Program-made: the position numbers and the translations under genes
Shown: piece after piece, positions 28,249-37,218 of the stretch
How positions within the stretch are numbered: position 1 is the first letter of the stretch
Layout of the letters: each line of letters begins with the position of its first letter
Notes under the pieces: model-generated
What the model was told of the DNA's origin: nothing
Databases searched by the model: none
What the model saw: only the letters and a program-made list of their open reading frames with translations
Source: Shimwellia blattae DSM 4481 = NBRC 105725
GTDB taxonomy: Bacteria > Pseudomonadota > Gammaproteobacteria > Enterobacterales > Enterobacteriaceae
DNA: 64,000 nucleotides
Direction of reading: 5' to 3'
Assembly: GCF_000262305.1 (NCBI RefSeq)
Contig: NC_017910.1
Span: forward strand, 806,001 to 870,000

Positions 28249-29166
28249 ATGTCCAAAAGATTACCGCCTCTGAATGCATTACGGGCGTTTGACTCTGCCG
28301 CCCGTCACCTTAGTTTTACTAAGGCAGCCGAAGAACTGTTCGTGACCCAGGCTGCTGTCAGCCACCAGATCAAATCGCTGGAAGATTTCCTCGGGTTAAA
28401 ACTGTTCCGGCGCCGCAATCGCTCTTTACTGCTGACCGAAGAAGGGCAAAGTTATTTCCTGGATATTAAAGAAATTTTTTCTCAACTGACGGACGCTACG
28501 CGTAAACTACAGGCGCGCAGCGCGAAAGGGGCGCTTACGGTCAGTATGCTGCCCAGTTTTGCCATTCAGTGGCTGGTGCCACGGCTGACCAGTTTTAACC
28601 AGGACTGGCCGGGAATTGATGTGCGTATCCAGGCCGTTGACCGCCAGGAAGATAAACTGGCTGACGATGTGGATGTGGCTATCTTCTATGGGCGGGGCAA
28701 CTGGCCCGGGCTGCGGGTAGAAAAGCTGTATACCGAATATTTGCTGCCGGTGTGCTCCCCGCTGTTGCTGACCGGGGATCGCCCGTTGAAAACCCCGGCG
28801 GACCTCGCAAAACACACGCTGCTGCATGATGCCTCGCGCCGGGACTGGCAGACCTACACCCGCCAGCTGGGGCTAAGCCAGATCAACGTGCAGCAGGGGC
28901 CCATATTCAGCCACAGCGCCATGGTGTTGCAGGCGGCCATTCACGGCCAGGGGGTGGCCCTGGCGAACAACGTGATGGCCCAGACGGAAATTGAAGCCGG
29001 GCGCCTGGTGTGCCCGTTTAACGATGTTCTGGTAAGTAAAAATGCATTTTATCTGGTTTGCCATGACAGCCAGGCAGAACTGGGTAAAATAGCCGCTTTT
29101 CGAAAATGGATCCTGGCGAAAGCGGCCAGTGAACAAGAGAAGTTCCGCTTTCGCTACGAACAATAA
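28249..29166 (+). CDS. gcvA: LysR-type regulator GcvA of the glycine cleavage system
   Basis: Transcription factor that activates gcvTHP with glycine and activates gcvB. The 305-residue protein is nearly identical to E. coli GcvA, with a winged HTH at about residues 20-40 (FTKAAEELFVTQAAVSHQIKSLE) and a LysR effector domain. The ATG at 28249 gives the conserved MSKRLPPLNALRAFD; a GTG ten codons upstream is open but not conserved. Divergent from gcvB. Confidence 0.96.
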   Translation: MSKRLPPLNALRAFDSAARHLSFTKAAEELFVTQAAVSHQIKSLEDFLGLKLFRRRNRSLLLTEEGQSYFLDIKEIFSQLTDATRKLQARSAKGALTVSMLPSFAIQWLVPRLTSFNQDWPGIDVRIQAVDRQEDKLADDVDVAIFYGRGNWPGLRVEKLYTEYLLPVCSPLLLTGDRPLKTPADLAKHTLLHDASRRDWQTYTRQLGLSQINVQQGPIFSHSAMVLQAAIHGQGVALANNVMAQTEIEAGRLVCPFNDVLVSKNAFYLVCHDSQAELGKIAAFRKWILAKAASEQEKFRFRYEQ

Positions 29167-29210
29167 TGACTCTGCGCACCTGCCGGTGCGCCTGACCTGA
29201 AGGTTTGATC

Positions 29211-29606
29211 ATGACCAGCCGTTTTATGCTGATTTTTGCCGCCATAAGCGGGTTCATTTTTGTCGCCCTGGGCGCGTTTGGCGCCCATGTGCTGAGTAAA
29301 TCATTAGGGGTTGTGGAGATGGGCTGGATCCAGACGGGTCTGGAGTATCAGGCTTTCCACACGCTGGCTATTCTGGGGTTATCGGTGGCAATGCAGCGCC
29401 GTATCAGCATCTGGTTTTACTGGAGTAGCGTTTTCCTGGCGCTGGGCACGGTGCTGTTCAGCGGCAGTCTGTACTGCCTGGCGTTGTCCCATTTACGGCT
29501 CTGGGCGTTTGTCACCCCGGTGGGGGGCGTCAGTTTTCTGGCGGGCTGGATATTAATGTTGATCGGCGCTATTCGTCTGAAACGCCGGGGTGTGGTTCAT
29601 GAATAA
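29211..29606 (+). CDS. ygdD: DUF423 family inner-membrane protein YgdD
   Basis: A 131-residue protein with four predicted membrane helices and the YgdD/DUF423 stretch SGFIFVALGAFGAHVL near the N-terminus. It is almost identical to E. coli YgdD along its length. No biochemical function is established for this family. It overlaps the start of rlmM by eight bases, so the two are translationally coupled. Confidence 0.93.
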   Translation: MTSRFMLIFAAISGFIFVALGAFGAHVLSKSLGVVEMGWIQTGLEYQAFHTLAILGLSVAMQRRISIWFYWSSVFLALGTVLFSGSLYCLALSHLRLWAFVTPVGGVSFLAGWILMLIGAIRLKRRGVVHE

Positions 29607-30699
29607 GGTTGTTTTGTATTGCCGTCCGGGCTTTGAAAAAGAGTGCGCGGCGGAGATAACCGACAAAGCCGGGCAGATGAATGTCTTTGGTTTTGCCCGG
29701 GTAAAAGAGAGTTCCGGTTATGTGATTTTTGAGTGTTACCAGCCCGGTGATGCGGAAAAAATCATTCACGATTTGCCGTTTTCCTCGCTGATTTTTGCCC
29801 GCCAGATGTTTGCCGCCTGCGAATTACTGAAAGATTTGCCGCCGGAAGATCGCATCACGCCCATCTGCGGCATGTTGCAGGGCGTGGTGGAGAAGGGCGG
29901 TGAGCTGCGGGTGGAAGTGGCAGACACCAATGAAAGCAAAGAGCTGATGAAGTTCTGCCGCAAGTTTACCGTGCCGCTGCGCGCCGCGCTGCGTAACGTT
30001 AACGTGCTGGCTAATTATGAAAGCCGCAAGCGCCCGGTGGTCCATGTGTTCTTTATTGCCCCGGGCTGCTGCTATGTGGGCTATTCGCTAAGTGATAATA
30101 ACTCGCCGTTTTATATGGGCATACCCCGGCTGAAGTTTCCCGCCGAGGCGCCCAGCCGTTCCACCCTGAAGCTGGAAGAGGCATTTCACGTTTTTATTCC
30201 TGCCGACGAGTGGGACGAGCGGCTGGCTAACGGCATGTATGCAGTGGATCTGGGCGCCTGCCCCGGCGGCTGGACCTATCAGCTGGTGAAACGCAATATG
30301 TGGGTCTACTCGGTGGATAACGGCCCGATGGCCCAGAGCCTGATGGATACCGGCCAGGTAACCTGGCTGCGCGAAGATGGCTTCCGCTACCGTCCGAACC
30401 GTAACAATATCTCGTGGATGGTGTGCGACATGGTCGAGAAGCCTGCCAAAGTGGCGGCGCTGATGACCGAGTGGCTGGTAAACGGCTGGTGCCGGGAGAC
30501 CATTTTTAACCTCAAACTGCCGATGAAAAAGCGCTATGAGGAGGTCTCCGGGATCCTGGCTAATATCCAGGCGCGCATGGAGGAGAACGGAATCAACGCC
30601 CAGATCCAGGCCCGCCAGCTGTACCACGATCGCGAAGAGATAAGCGTGCACGTGCGGCGCATCTGGGCGGCAGTGGGCGGCCGGCGCGACGAGCGCTAA
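29599..30699 (+). CDS. rlmM: 23S rRNA 2'-O-ribose C2498 methyltransferase RlmM
   Basis: AdoMet-dependent enzyme that methylates C2498 of 23S rRNA in the peptidyl transferase loop. The product has 366 residues. The N-terminal THUMP-like region is followed by a Rossmann methyltransferase domain with AVDLGACPGGWTYQL (AdoMet motif I). The catalytic lysine region is FNLKLPMKKRYEE, and WMVCDMVEKP is conserved. The ATG at 29599 lies inside the end of ygdD and yields the conserved MNKVVLYCRPGFEKEC. In E. coli the fuc operon lies between this gene and xni; here xni is adjacent and convergent. Confidence 0.96.
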   Translation: MNKVVLYCRPGFEKECAAEITDKAGQMNVFGFARVKESSGYVIFECYQPGDAEKIIHDLPFSSLIFARQMFAACELLKDLPPEDRITPICGMLQGVVEKGGELRVEVADTNESKELMKFCRKFTVPLRAALRNVNVLANYESRKRPVVHVFFIAPGCCYVGYSLSDNNSPFYMGIPRLKFPAEAPSRSTLKLEEAFHVFIPADEWDERLANGMYAVDLGACPGGWTYQLVKRNMWVYSVDNGPMAQSLMDTGQVTWLREDGFRYRPNRNNISWMVCDMVEKPAKVAALMTEWLVNGWCRETIFNLKLPMKKRYEEVSGILANIQARMEENGINAQIQARQLYHDREEISVHVRRIWAAVGGRRDER

Positions 30700-30710
30700 A
30701 GACGAAATCA

Positions 30711-30733
30711 TGGCCCTGCGGGGCCATTTTTTT
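30711..30733 (+). terminator. Terminator after rlmM
   Basis: Stem TGGCCC/GGGCCA (30711-30716 with 30721-30726) is followed by seven T residues, between the convergent rlmM and xni genes. Confidence 0.85.
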
Positions 30734-30742
30734 GTCTGCCGT

Positions 30743-31507
30743 TCAGGCTCCGCGCACCGGAAGGCGCAGCTGCTGTAAATTACCGTCGAGCGTTAGATCC
30801 GTTTGCAGGCGCGAGACCTGGCGGCAGGTGAGCGCCATTTGCTGGTGTTCGCTGAGTTTGCGCCGCCACTTTTCAGGCACCGTATCCAGCGCCTGGTAGA
30901 GGGACTCCAGCGTGCCGAACTGGTTAATTAACCGGGCGGCGCTCTTCGGGCCAATCCCCGCGACCCCGGGAATTTTGCTGCTGCTGATCCCCGCAAGCCC
31001 CCAGAAATCCGGCAACTGTGCCGGTTCAACCCCGTATTCTGCGGCAATAAACGGGGCGTCCAGCCAGCGTTTCTGGAAGTAGTCGCGAATTTGTACCCCC
31101 GGCGAGAGTAGCTGGCAGAAGCCTTTATCGGTCGAGACAATCGTGGACAGGTGCCCGGCCCGGGCCACTTTTACCGCCAGGGTGGCGGCCAGATCGTCGG
31201 CCTCGTTACCGGCGGAAAACCAGCAGGGCACACCGCGCGCTTCAAAGGCGGCGCGCAGGGCGGGCAGCTCGTCCGCCAGCGTGTCCGGCATGGGCGGGCG
31301 CCCCGCTTTGTAATCGGCGAGCAACTGGTGGCGCCAGCCCTCCCGGCGCGCTTCGTCGTCAAACACCGCCACCGCGTGGGTCGGCTGGCTGTGAACAATC
31401 AGCTGTTCCAGAGCGTGCAGGCAGGTTGTGGCGCAGGGAGATCCCTGTACCGCGTGGATCCGGCGGATAAGGTTCAGGGCATCGACAATCAGGAGGTGAA
31501 CGGTCAT
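30743..31507 (-). CDS. xni: Flap endonuclease Xni (ExoIX)
   Basis: Homologue of the 5'-nuclease domain of DNA polymerase I; it acts on flap DNA with magnesium and potassium. The 254-residue protein is close to the E. coli length (251), with VDALNLIRRIHAVQG, GNEADDLAATLA, IVSTDKGFCQLL and the helix-hairpin-helix potassium site GVAGIGPKSA. The family lacks some of the acidic residues found in PolA-type nucleases. The ATG start sits about 85 bases from the sdaB stop. Confidence 0.95.
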   Translation of the reverse strand: MTVHLLIVDALNLIRRIHAVQGSPCATTCLHALEQLIVHSQPTHAVAVFDDEARREGWRHQLLADYKAGRPPMPDTLADELPALRAAFEARGVPCWFSAGNEADDLAATLAVKVARAGHLSTIVSTDKGFCQLLSPGVQIRDYFQKRWLDAPFIAAEYGVEPAQLPDFWGLAGISSSKIPGVAGIGPKSAARLINQFGTLESLYQALDTVPEKWRRKLSEHQQMALTCRQVSRLQTDLTLDGNLQQLRLPVRGA

Positions 31508-31556
31508 GGACTACGGTCGTTTATGGGTGAGGGGCAACCATAACACGAAAAGGGGA

Positions 31557-31580
31557 ATACCGGCCATGGCTGGCCGGTAT
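31557..31580 (-). terminator. Terminator after sdaB
   Basis: A perfect 10-bp stem (31557-31566 with 31571-31580) just past the sdaB stop is followed on the minus strand by TCCCCTTTT. The T-run is interrupted, so strength is uncertain. Confidence 0.6.
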
Positions 31581-31591
31581 GGTGTGGGCTG

Positions 31592-32959
31592 TCAGTCGCA
31601 GGCGACGATTTTCATCGCCAGACCGCCGCGGGAGGTTTCGCGGTATTTGGCGTTCATATCCTTGCCGGTTTCGTACATGGTTTCGATAACTTTATCCAGG
31701 CATACGCGCGGTTCGCTGGTGCGGCGCAGTGCCATACGGGCTGCGTTAACGGCTTTTACCGCAGCAATGGCGTTACGCTCAATGCACGGCACCTGAACCT
31801 GGCCGGCAACCGGGTCGCAGGTCAGACCGAGGTTATGCTCCATGCCGATTTCTGCCGCGATGCAGACCTGATCCGGGCTACCGCCCAGCAGTTCAGTCAG
31901 CGCCGCTGCGGCCATTGAGCAGGCCACGCCCACTTCCCCCTGGCAGCCTACTTCAGCACCGGAGATTGACGCATTCATCTTGTACAGGGAGCCAATGGCG
32001 CTGGCTACCAGCAGGTAACGGGTAATGGAGTTGGTGTTCACCTCGCGGATAAACTTATCGTAGTAAGCCAGTACCGCCGGGATAATCCCGCAGGCGCCGT
32101 TTGTCGGTGCGGTAACCACGCGCCCGCCTGCGGCGTTCTCCTCGTTTACCGCCAGGGCAAACATGTTGATCCAGTCCACTACCGCCATCGGGTCTGTGGT
32201 CATTTTGTCGCTGCTGACCAGCATCCGGCGCAGGGCAGCGGCGCGGCGCGGTACACGCATTTTGCCCGGCAGAACACCTTCGGTGTTAATGCCGCGCTCA
32301 ATACCGGCACGCATCACGCCCCAGACGTTCATCAGGTGCGCTTCCAGCTCTTCTTTGCTGTGCAGCGCCAGTTCGTTTTGCATTACCAGGCCGGAAAGGG
32401 ACAGGCCGGTTTTACGGCAGTGTTCGCGCAGATCCGCCGCATTTTTGTACGGGTAAGGTACGCTAACCGGGGATTCATCCTGCTGGCCGAAGTGTTCTTC
32501 ATCGACAATAAACCCGCCGCCGATGGAGTAGTAAGTCTGGCTGTAGAGCACCTTGTCGCCTGCCAGCGCGGTAATGCGCATGCCGTTTTCGTGCAGGGAG
32601 AGGTTATCCGCATGGAAATTCATGCTGGTGTCCACCGGGAAATCCACTTCGTGCTGGCCGTTAGCCAGCAGCAGGCGCCCGTGGGTATTCACGTCCTGAA
32701 TAAAGTGCGGAATGGCATCAATATCTACCGTGTCCGGCAGGTTACCCGCAAGGCCCATAATGATGGCGATATCAGTATGGTGGCCTTTGCCGGTTAACGA
32801 CAGGGAGCCGTAAACATCGACCACAACACGTGTGGTATCAAACAATTTCCCCTGGGCTATCAGGTCGTCAGTGAATTGTTTACCTGCTTTCATCGGCCCC
32901 ACCGTATGGGAACTGGAAGGCCCGATACCGATTTTGAAAATATCGAATACGCTAATCAT
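31592..32959 (-). CDS. sdaB: L-serine dehydratase 2 (L-serine deaminase)
   Basis: Oxygen-sensitive [4Fe-4S] enzyme that converts L-serine to pyruvate and ammonia. The 455 residues equal E. coli SdaB. It begins MISVFDIFKIGIGPSSSHTVGPM, the family N-terminus. The iron-sulfur and substrate regions are GACGIIPAVLAYY, GAEVGCQGEVGVACSMAAA and GLTCDPVAGQVQVPCIERN, which supply the conserved cysteines. It lies downstream of the serine transporter gene sdaC on the same strand, so uptake and deamination are encoded together. Confidence 0.96.
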   Translation of the reverse strand: MISVFDIFKIGIGPSSSHTVGPMKAGKQFTDDLIAQGKLFDTTRVVVDVYGSLSLTGKGHHTDIAIIMGLAGNLPDTVDIDAIPHFIQDVNTHGRLLLANGQHEVDFPVDTSMNFHADNLSLHENGMRITALAGDKVLYSQTYYSIGGGFIVDEEHFGQQDESPVSVPYPYKNAADLREHCRKTGLSLSGLVMQNELALHSKEELEAHLMNVWGVMRAGIERGINTEGVLPGKMRVPRRAAALRRMLVSSDKMTTDPMAVVDWINMFALAVNEENAAGGRVVTAPTNGACGIIPAVLAYYDKFIREVNTNSITRYLLVASAIGSLYKMNASISGAEVGCQGEVGVACSMAAAALTELLGGSPDQVCIAAEIGMEHNLGLTCDPVAGQVQVPCIERNAIAAVKAVNAARMALRRTSEPRVCLDKVIETMYETGKDMNAKYRETSRGGLAMKIVACD

Positions 32960-33059
32960 ATGGTGTCCGTTGAGTGGGTTAGTCAGTAACTGGAACTTAT
33001 TCTGCTGGGTGCGGCGTTGCGGGTATCGCAGCCAGGGGAATCGGCTCCGGGGGCTGAGG

Positions 33060-33082
33060 GCGCCACCGCCTTGCGGTGGCGC
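33060..33082 (-). other. Hairpin between sdaC and sdaB
   Basis: A GC-rich inverted repeat (CGCCACCGC with GCGGTGGCG) lies 8 bases after the sdaC stop. No T-run follows on the minus strand, so it looks like an mRNA-stabilising or partial-attenuation hairpin rather than a full terminator. Confidence 0.55.
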
Positions 33083-33090
33083 GTCAGGTC

Positions 33091-34380
33091 TTAGCTGAAC
33101 AGAGAGTAGAAGATTGCAGAGATGGCAATCAGGCCCATGATAGTGACGAATACGTTACTGATATGGCCGCTGTATTTGCGCATCGCCGGTACTTTCTGAA
33201 TCGCGTACATCGGCATCAGGAACAGGATGCAGGCGATAACCGGGCCACCCAGGGTTTCAATCATACCGAGGATGCTCGGGTTCAGGGTGGCAACAATCCA
33301 GGTGGTCACCAGCATGAACAGAGCAGTAATTTTGTTCAGGCGGTTAGTTTCAATGGTTTTACCTTTACCACGCAGGGATTTGATAACCATCCCGTTGAAG
33401 CCTTCGCGGGCACCCAGATAGTGGCCGAGGAAGGATTTGGTGATAGCGATCATCGCGATAATCGGTGCCATCCAGGCGATAACCGGTGCGTTAAAGTGGT
33501 TAGCCAGGTAAGACAGAATCGAGATGTTCTGTGCTTTCGCTTCTGCCAGGTCTGCCGGAGACAGGCTCAGTACGCAGCTGAATACGAAGAACATTACTGT
33601 CAGCACCATCATGATGTGTGCATAAGCCAGGATGCGGGAGCATTTTTTCTCAGCGCCTTCACCGTACTCTTCACGTTTCGCTACCGCGAAGGAAGAGATG
33701 ATCGGAGAGTGGTTGAAAGAGAACACCATTACCGGAATCGCCAGCCACAGGGTCATCCACAGGCCGTTACCGGTTGCAGAGGCGCTGCTGAAGGACAGGG
33801 TTTCCAGCGCTGCACCGTTCCACTGCGGGATCAGGTAGCAAGCCAGCACCATCAGGGCAGCAACAAACGGGAACACCAGCACGCTCATCGCTTTAACGAT
33901 CATCTTCTCACCGAAGCGCACGATGGTCATCATCCCGACAATCAGCACCAGAGACAGGATAGCGCGCGGCGGCGATGCCATGCCCAGCTGGTGAGTCAGG
34001 AAGCTGTCTACGGTGTTTGTGATAGCCACACTGTATACCAGCAGAATCGGGTAGATAGCGAAGAAGTAGAGCAGGGTGATGAGTTTACCTGCGCCAACAC
34101 CGAAGTGCTCTTCTACGACTTCAGTAATATCTTCGCCCGGGTTTTTACCGGACAGCACAAAACGGGTCAGACCGCGGTGTGCGAAGAAGGTCATCGGGAA
34201 CGCGATGATGGCCATGATGATCAGCGGGATCATGCCACCAACACCGGCGTTAATCGGCAGGAACAGGACACCGGCACCGATTGCAGTACCGTAGAGTCCC
34301 AGCATCCACATGGTGTCGGACTTACGCCACGCGCTGGAGCTTCCAGCCTGTGGCATTGTAGTGGTTTGAGTAGTATCCAT
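33091..34380 (-). CDS. sdaC: Serine/proton symporter SdaC
   Basis: Inner-membrane serine transporter of the HAAAP (STP) family with about 11 membrane segments. The 429 residues equal E. coli SdaC, with near-identical sequence from SAWRKSDTMWMLGLYGTAIG onward. An ATG two codons upstream is also in frame; I used the one giving MDTTQTT, preceded by an AGGGAGG-type signal in the antisense orientation of 34390-34400. It heads the sdaC-sdaB unit. Confidence 0.95.
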   Translation of the reverse strand: MDTTQTTTMPQAGSSSAWRKSDTMWMLGLYGTAIGAGVLFLPINAGVGGMIPLIIMAIIAFPMTFFAHRGLTRFVLSGKNPGEDITEVVEEHFGVGAGKLITLLYFFAIYPILLVYSVAITNTVDSFLTHQLGMASPPRAILSLVLIVGMMTIVRFGEKMIVKAMSVLVFPFVAALMVLACYLIPQWNGAALETLSFSSASATGNGLWMTLWLAIPVMVFSFNHSPIISSFAVAKREEYGEGAEKKCSRILAYAHIMMVLTVMFFVFSCVLSLSPADLAEAKAQNISILSYLANHFNAPVIAWMAPIIAMIAITKSFLGHYLGAREGFNGMVIKSLRGKGKTIETNRLNKITALFMLVTTWIVATLNPSILGMIETLGGPVIACILFLMPMYAIQKVPAMRKYSGHISNVFVTIMGLIAISAIFYSLFS

Positions 34381-34826
34381 GAACATCTCCAGGGAGGATG
34401 GTAGTAGCCAGGTTTATAGTCAATTACGACGTCAAATCGAAAGACAATAAAATGTTGTTCTATGTAAGACAGGATTCTTGTAATTTTCCCCGTCATATTT
34501 CGAGTAAGAAAGATACATTTATACAATCAATGTATCAGTGATCATGATCCCAATTGCATCATTCGGCCATTAATGGGAAATATGGTGGTTTTATCTGCTG
34601 GATGGGGCGTGTTACATATTTATATCTTGCTGATTACCGTTGCAACACAGAAGATACATAAGATTGTTTTGTTATTACCTGCGGGTGTATGGCTAAAAAA
34701 TAGCCAATTTGCGGTAGTTACTGCGCTATTTATGGAAATTTATGGTGAGTTTTTTCTGAATAGTGCCAAATCATTTGCGGGCAGAAAAAGGGTGGCCCAC
34801 AGGCCACCCGGGAGATTAACGACAGA
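34381..34826. promoter_or_regulatory. AT-rich sdaC upstream region with inverted repeats
   Basis: These 446 bases hold no gene I can support. A perfect 7-bp inverted repeat with 11-bp spacing, GATACAT (34512-34518) and ATGTATC (34530-34536), lies about 130 bases upstream of sdaC and could be a regulator site. A shorter palindrome TGGCTA-AAAAA-TAGCCA is at 34690-34706. The segment is much richer in A and T than its neighbours. The ppnN terminator lies at the right end. In E. coli sdaC responds to CRP and Lrp; I could not identify convincing sites for either. Confidence 0.4.
34785..34809 (-). terminator. Terminator after ppnN
   Basis: Minus-strand stem GGGTGGCC/GGCCACCC (34790-34797 with 34802-34809) runs into CTTTTTCTG, starting 18 bases past the ppnN stop. 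Confidence 0.85.
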
Positions 34827-36191
34827 TTAACGGCAGATTTCGTAACAGGGAATATAGGCGCTACCGGGGAGCTTCATGCGGTGCTGGACCACAAATCCCT
34901 GAAGCAGCTCATCCATACGCTGCATAATGCTGGCATCGCCGTGGATTTTGTAGGGGCCATATTTCTCAATGGCGTGGATCCCCACCTCTTTGACGTTACC
35001 CGCCACAATGCCGGAGAAGGCCCGGCGCAGCGCTGCCGCCAGCTGTTCTGCGGGCTGATCCATATGCAGATTGAGGTTCGCCATATTGTCATGGGTGGGC
35101 TCAAAGGGCATTTGCAGATCCTGAGCAATCCGGATAGACCAGTTAAAGCTGTAGGCGTCGCCGGTTTCGCGGCGGTTCTCTTTCACCTGGGGCATGGCTT
35201 TTTTCATCTGGCGGGCCACTTCCACCGGGTTGTCGATAATAATTTTGTAATGGCGACGGGCCTTTTCACCCAGCGTGCTGACCACAAAGTCATCCAGCAC
35301 CCGGAAGTAGTCCGCGCTCTCTTTCGGGCCGGTCAGAATCAGCGGCAGCAGCTGATCCCGGTTGTGGGGGGTCATCAGAATACCCAGCAGATAGAGCAGC
35401 TCTTCTGCGGTTCCCACCCCGCCGGGGAAGATAATAATCCCGTGGGCAATCCGGACAAACGCCTCAAGGCGTTTTTCAATGTCCGGCATGATAATCAGCT
35501 CGTTAACCAGCGGGTTAGGCGGCTCTGCGGCGATGATAGACGGCTCGGTAAGGCCAATAAAGCGGCCTTCTTTATAGCGCTGCTGGGCATGGCCGACGGC
35601 GGCGCCTTTCATCGGGGCTTCCATAACCCCCGGGCCACAGCCGGTGCAGATATTCAGCTCCCGCAGGCCCAGCTGGTTCCCGACACTGCGGGCATACAGG
35701 TATTCATTTTCGTTAATGGAGTGCCCGCCCCAGCAGACCACCATATTCGGGGCCTCGCCCACATGCAGGGCCCGGGCGTTACGCAGAATAGAGAACACCA
35801 GGTTGGTGATATGGGCTGAATCTTCAGTATCCAGGCGCTGAAAGCGCTCCGCAATCGAGAGCTGCCCGCTGACAAACAAAATATCGCGTAATACGGCGAA
35901 CAGGTTAGCCTGCAGCGAGCGGATGATTCGCCCGTCAACGAAGGCGTCCTCCGGCGGGTTAATCAGCTCCAGTTTCACCCCGCGCTCGCGGCGCAGAACG
36001 TTAATGTCGAAGTTTTCAAAGCGGGAAAGCAGTTCTTTACTGTTATCGGTCTGGCTACCGGAGTTAAGCACGGCCAGTGAGCAGTTACGAAACAGTTGGT
36101 ACAGATCGCTGCTGGCCGTGCGCTTAAGCATGTCCACTTCCAGCTGCGACAGCATATCCATTGAGCCTAGCGGGCTAATATGTGTAATCAA
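34827..36191 (-). CDS. ppnN: Pyrimidine/purine nucleotide 5'-monophosphate nucleosidase PpnN
   Basis: Hydrolyses nucleoside monophosphates to base and ribose 5-phosphate; the E. coli enzyme is activated by (p)ppGpp binding. The 454 residues match the E. coli YgdH/PpnN length. The central LOG-type Rossmann domain is seen in VVCWGGHS, GCGPGVMEAPMKGA and the motif PGGVGTAEELL. The N-terminal MITHISPLGSMDMLSQLEVD and C-terminal YIPCYEICR are conserved. The ppGpp link is notable because relA lies in the same window. Confidence 0.95.
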   Translation of the reverse strand: MITHISPLGSMDMLSQLEVDMLKRTASSDLYQLFRNCSLAVLNSGSQTDNSKELLSRFENFDINVLRRERGVKLELINPPEDAFVDGRIIRSLQANLFAVLRDILFVSGQLSIAERFQRLDTEDSAHITNLVFSILRNARALHVGEAPNMVVCWGGHSINENEYLYARSVGNQLGLRELNICTGCGPGVMEAPMKGAAVGHAQQRYKEGRFIGLTEPSIIAAEPPNPLVNELIIMPDIEKRLEAFVRIAHGIIIFPGGVGTAEELLYLLGILMTPHNRDQLLPLILTGPKESADYFRVLDDFVVSTLGEKARRHYKIIIDNPVEVARQMKKAMPQVKENRRETGDAYSFNWSIRIAQDLQMPFEPTHDNMANLNLHMDQPAEQLAAALRRAFSGIVAGNVKEVGIHAIEKYGPYKIHGDASIMQRMDELLQGFVVQHRMKLPGSAYIPCYEICR

Positions 36192-36304
36192 GTTAACTCC
36201 TTATGAAGCGAAATGACCGCCACCGTGGTTACAATAGCCCTGGCTTCCCGGATTTCACAACCGGCGAAGGTGAATAATCTTTGTTAATGCGGGCTATTCT
36301 CCAG

Positions 36305-37153
36305 TTACTGGCGCACCAGACGCGCCAGCGCCGGGGTAAATGTGGTGTTACTGCGCCAGGGGTTAATATCCAGCCCGCCGCGCCGGGTGTATCTGGCGTA
36401 AACGCTGAGCTGCTCTGGCCGGCAAAAGCGCATGATATCGTTAAAAATGCGCTCTACGCACTGTTCGTGAAACTCATTGTGGTGGCGGAAGGAGACCAGA
36501 TAACGCAGCAGTTTCTCCCGGTCTATCTGCCCCCCACGGTACTGGATTTGCACTGAGCCCCAGTCCGGCTGGTGGGTTATCAGGCAGTTGGACTTCAGCA
36601 GGTGGCTGACCAGGGTCTCTTCCACCTGTTGTGTGCCGGCAGCTCCCTGCAGGTATTCGGCGCTGAAGGTGTAGTTATCAATCACCAGCCCGGGCTGGTC
36701 GTCAATGCACTCACCGGCAAACGCGCCAATGGGCTGGCCTTCAATGGCATCCAGCGGGTAGAGCGCCACGCTGACGTCGCCCCCGGCGCAGTGTTGCAGA
36801 TCGCGCTGCAGGGTCTGGCACACCGCGTCCCGGTCAGGGAAGCGGGTCTGGTTAAAGCTGTTGAGGTACAGCTTAAAACTTTTGGACTCCACCAGGTTCA
36901 GGCTGTCTGCGCTCAGCTCGACGTGGCCCACCGCCACCTGTGGCAGGCCGTTGGCGTTCAGCCAGGAGAGCTCGTACAGGGTCCAGATATCGCGGCCGTG
37001 AAACGGCAGCGCATCCGCCCGCAGGCCCAGGGGATCGCGGTTCAGGCTGCGCGGCACAGGCTGCAGCAGGCTGGCATCGTAGGTGTCTTTGTAAGCAGTC
37101 TTTTTCCCGAGGGTCAGGTTGCTCAGTGCCTGATGGTTTTCGTAAGAGGGCAT
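36305..37153 (-). CDS. queF: NADPH-dependent 7-cyano-7-deazaguanine reductase QueF
   Basis: Reduces preQ0 to preQ1 in queuosine synthesis. The 282 residues equal E. coli QueF, the long bimodular form. The QueF motif ESKSFKLYLNSFNQTRF (about 89-105), the active-site cysteine region LLKSNCLITHQPDWG and the C-terminal RRGGLDINPWRSN are all present. Divergent from syd, with about 65 bases between starts. Confidence 0.96.
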   Translation of the reverse strand: MPSYENHQALSNLTLGKKTAYKDTYDASLLQPVPRSLNRDPLGLRADALPFHGRDIWTLYELSWLNANGLPQVAVGHVELSADSLNLVESKSFKLYLNSFNQTRFPDRDAVCQTLQRDLQHCAGGDVSVALYPLDAIEGQPIGAFAGECIDDQPGLVIDNYTFSAEYLQGAAGTQQVEETLVSHLLKSNCLITHQPDWGSVQIQYRGGQIDREKLLRYLVSFRHHNEFHEQCVERIFNDIMRFCRPEQLSVYARYTRRGGLDINPWRSNTTFTPALARLVRQ

Positions 37154-37218
37154 GTGTCACCAGAGTAAAGCAGGTACAATAATCGGCTAGTGTAGCCTGA
37201 CTAACGGAGAGAGAGAAA

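Noticed and set aside
33076..34404. Long plus-strand open frame (442 codons) opposite sdaC
   Set aside because: It is fully antisense to the well-conserved sdaC. It has a histidine- and glutamine-rich composition typical of a reverse-frame shadow and no recognisable domain.
34573..34830. Plus-strand open frame of 85 codons between sdaC and ppnN
   Set aside because: It runs into the ppnN terminator hairpin and has no recognisable family. It could be a short hydrophobic peptide, but nothing supports translation.
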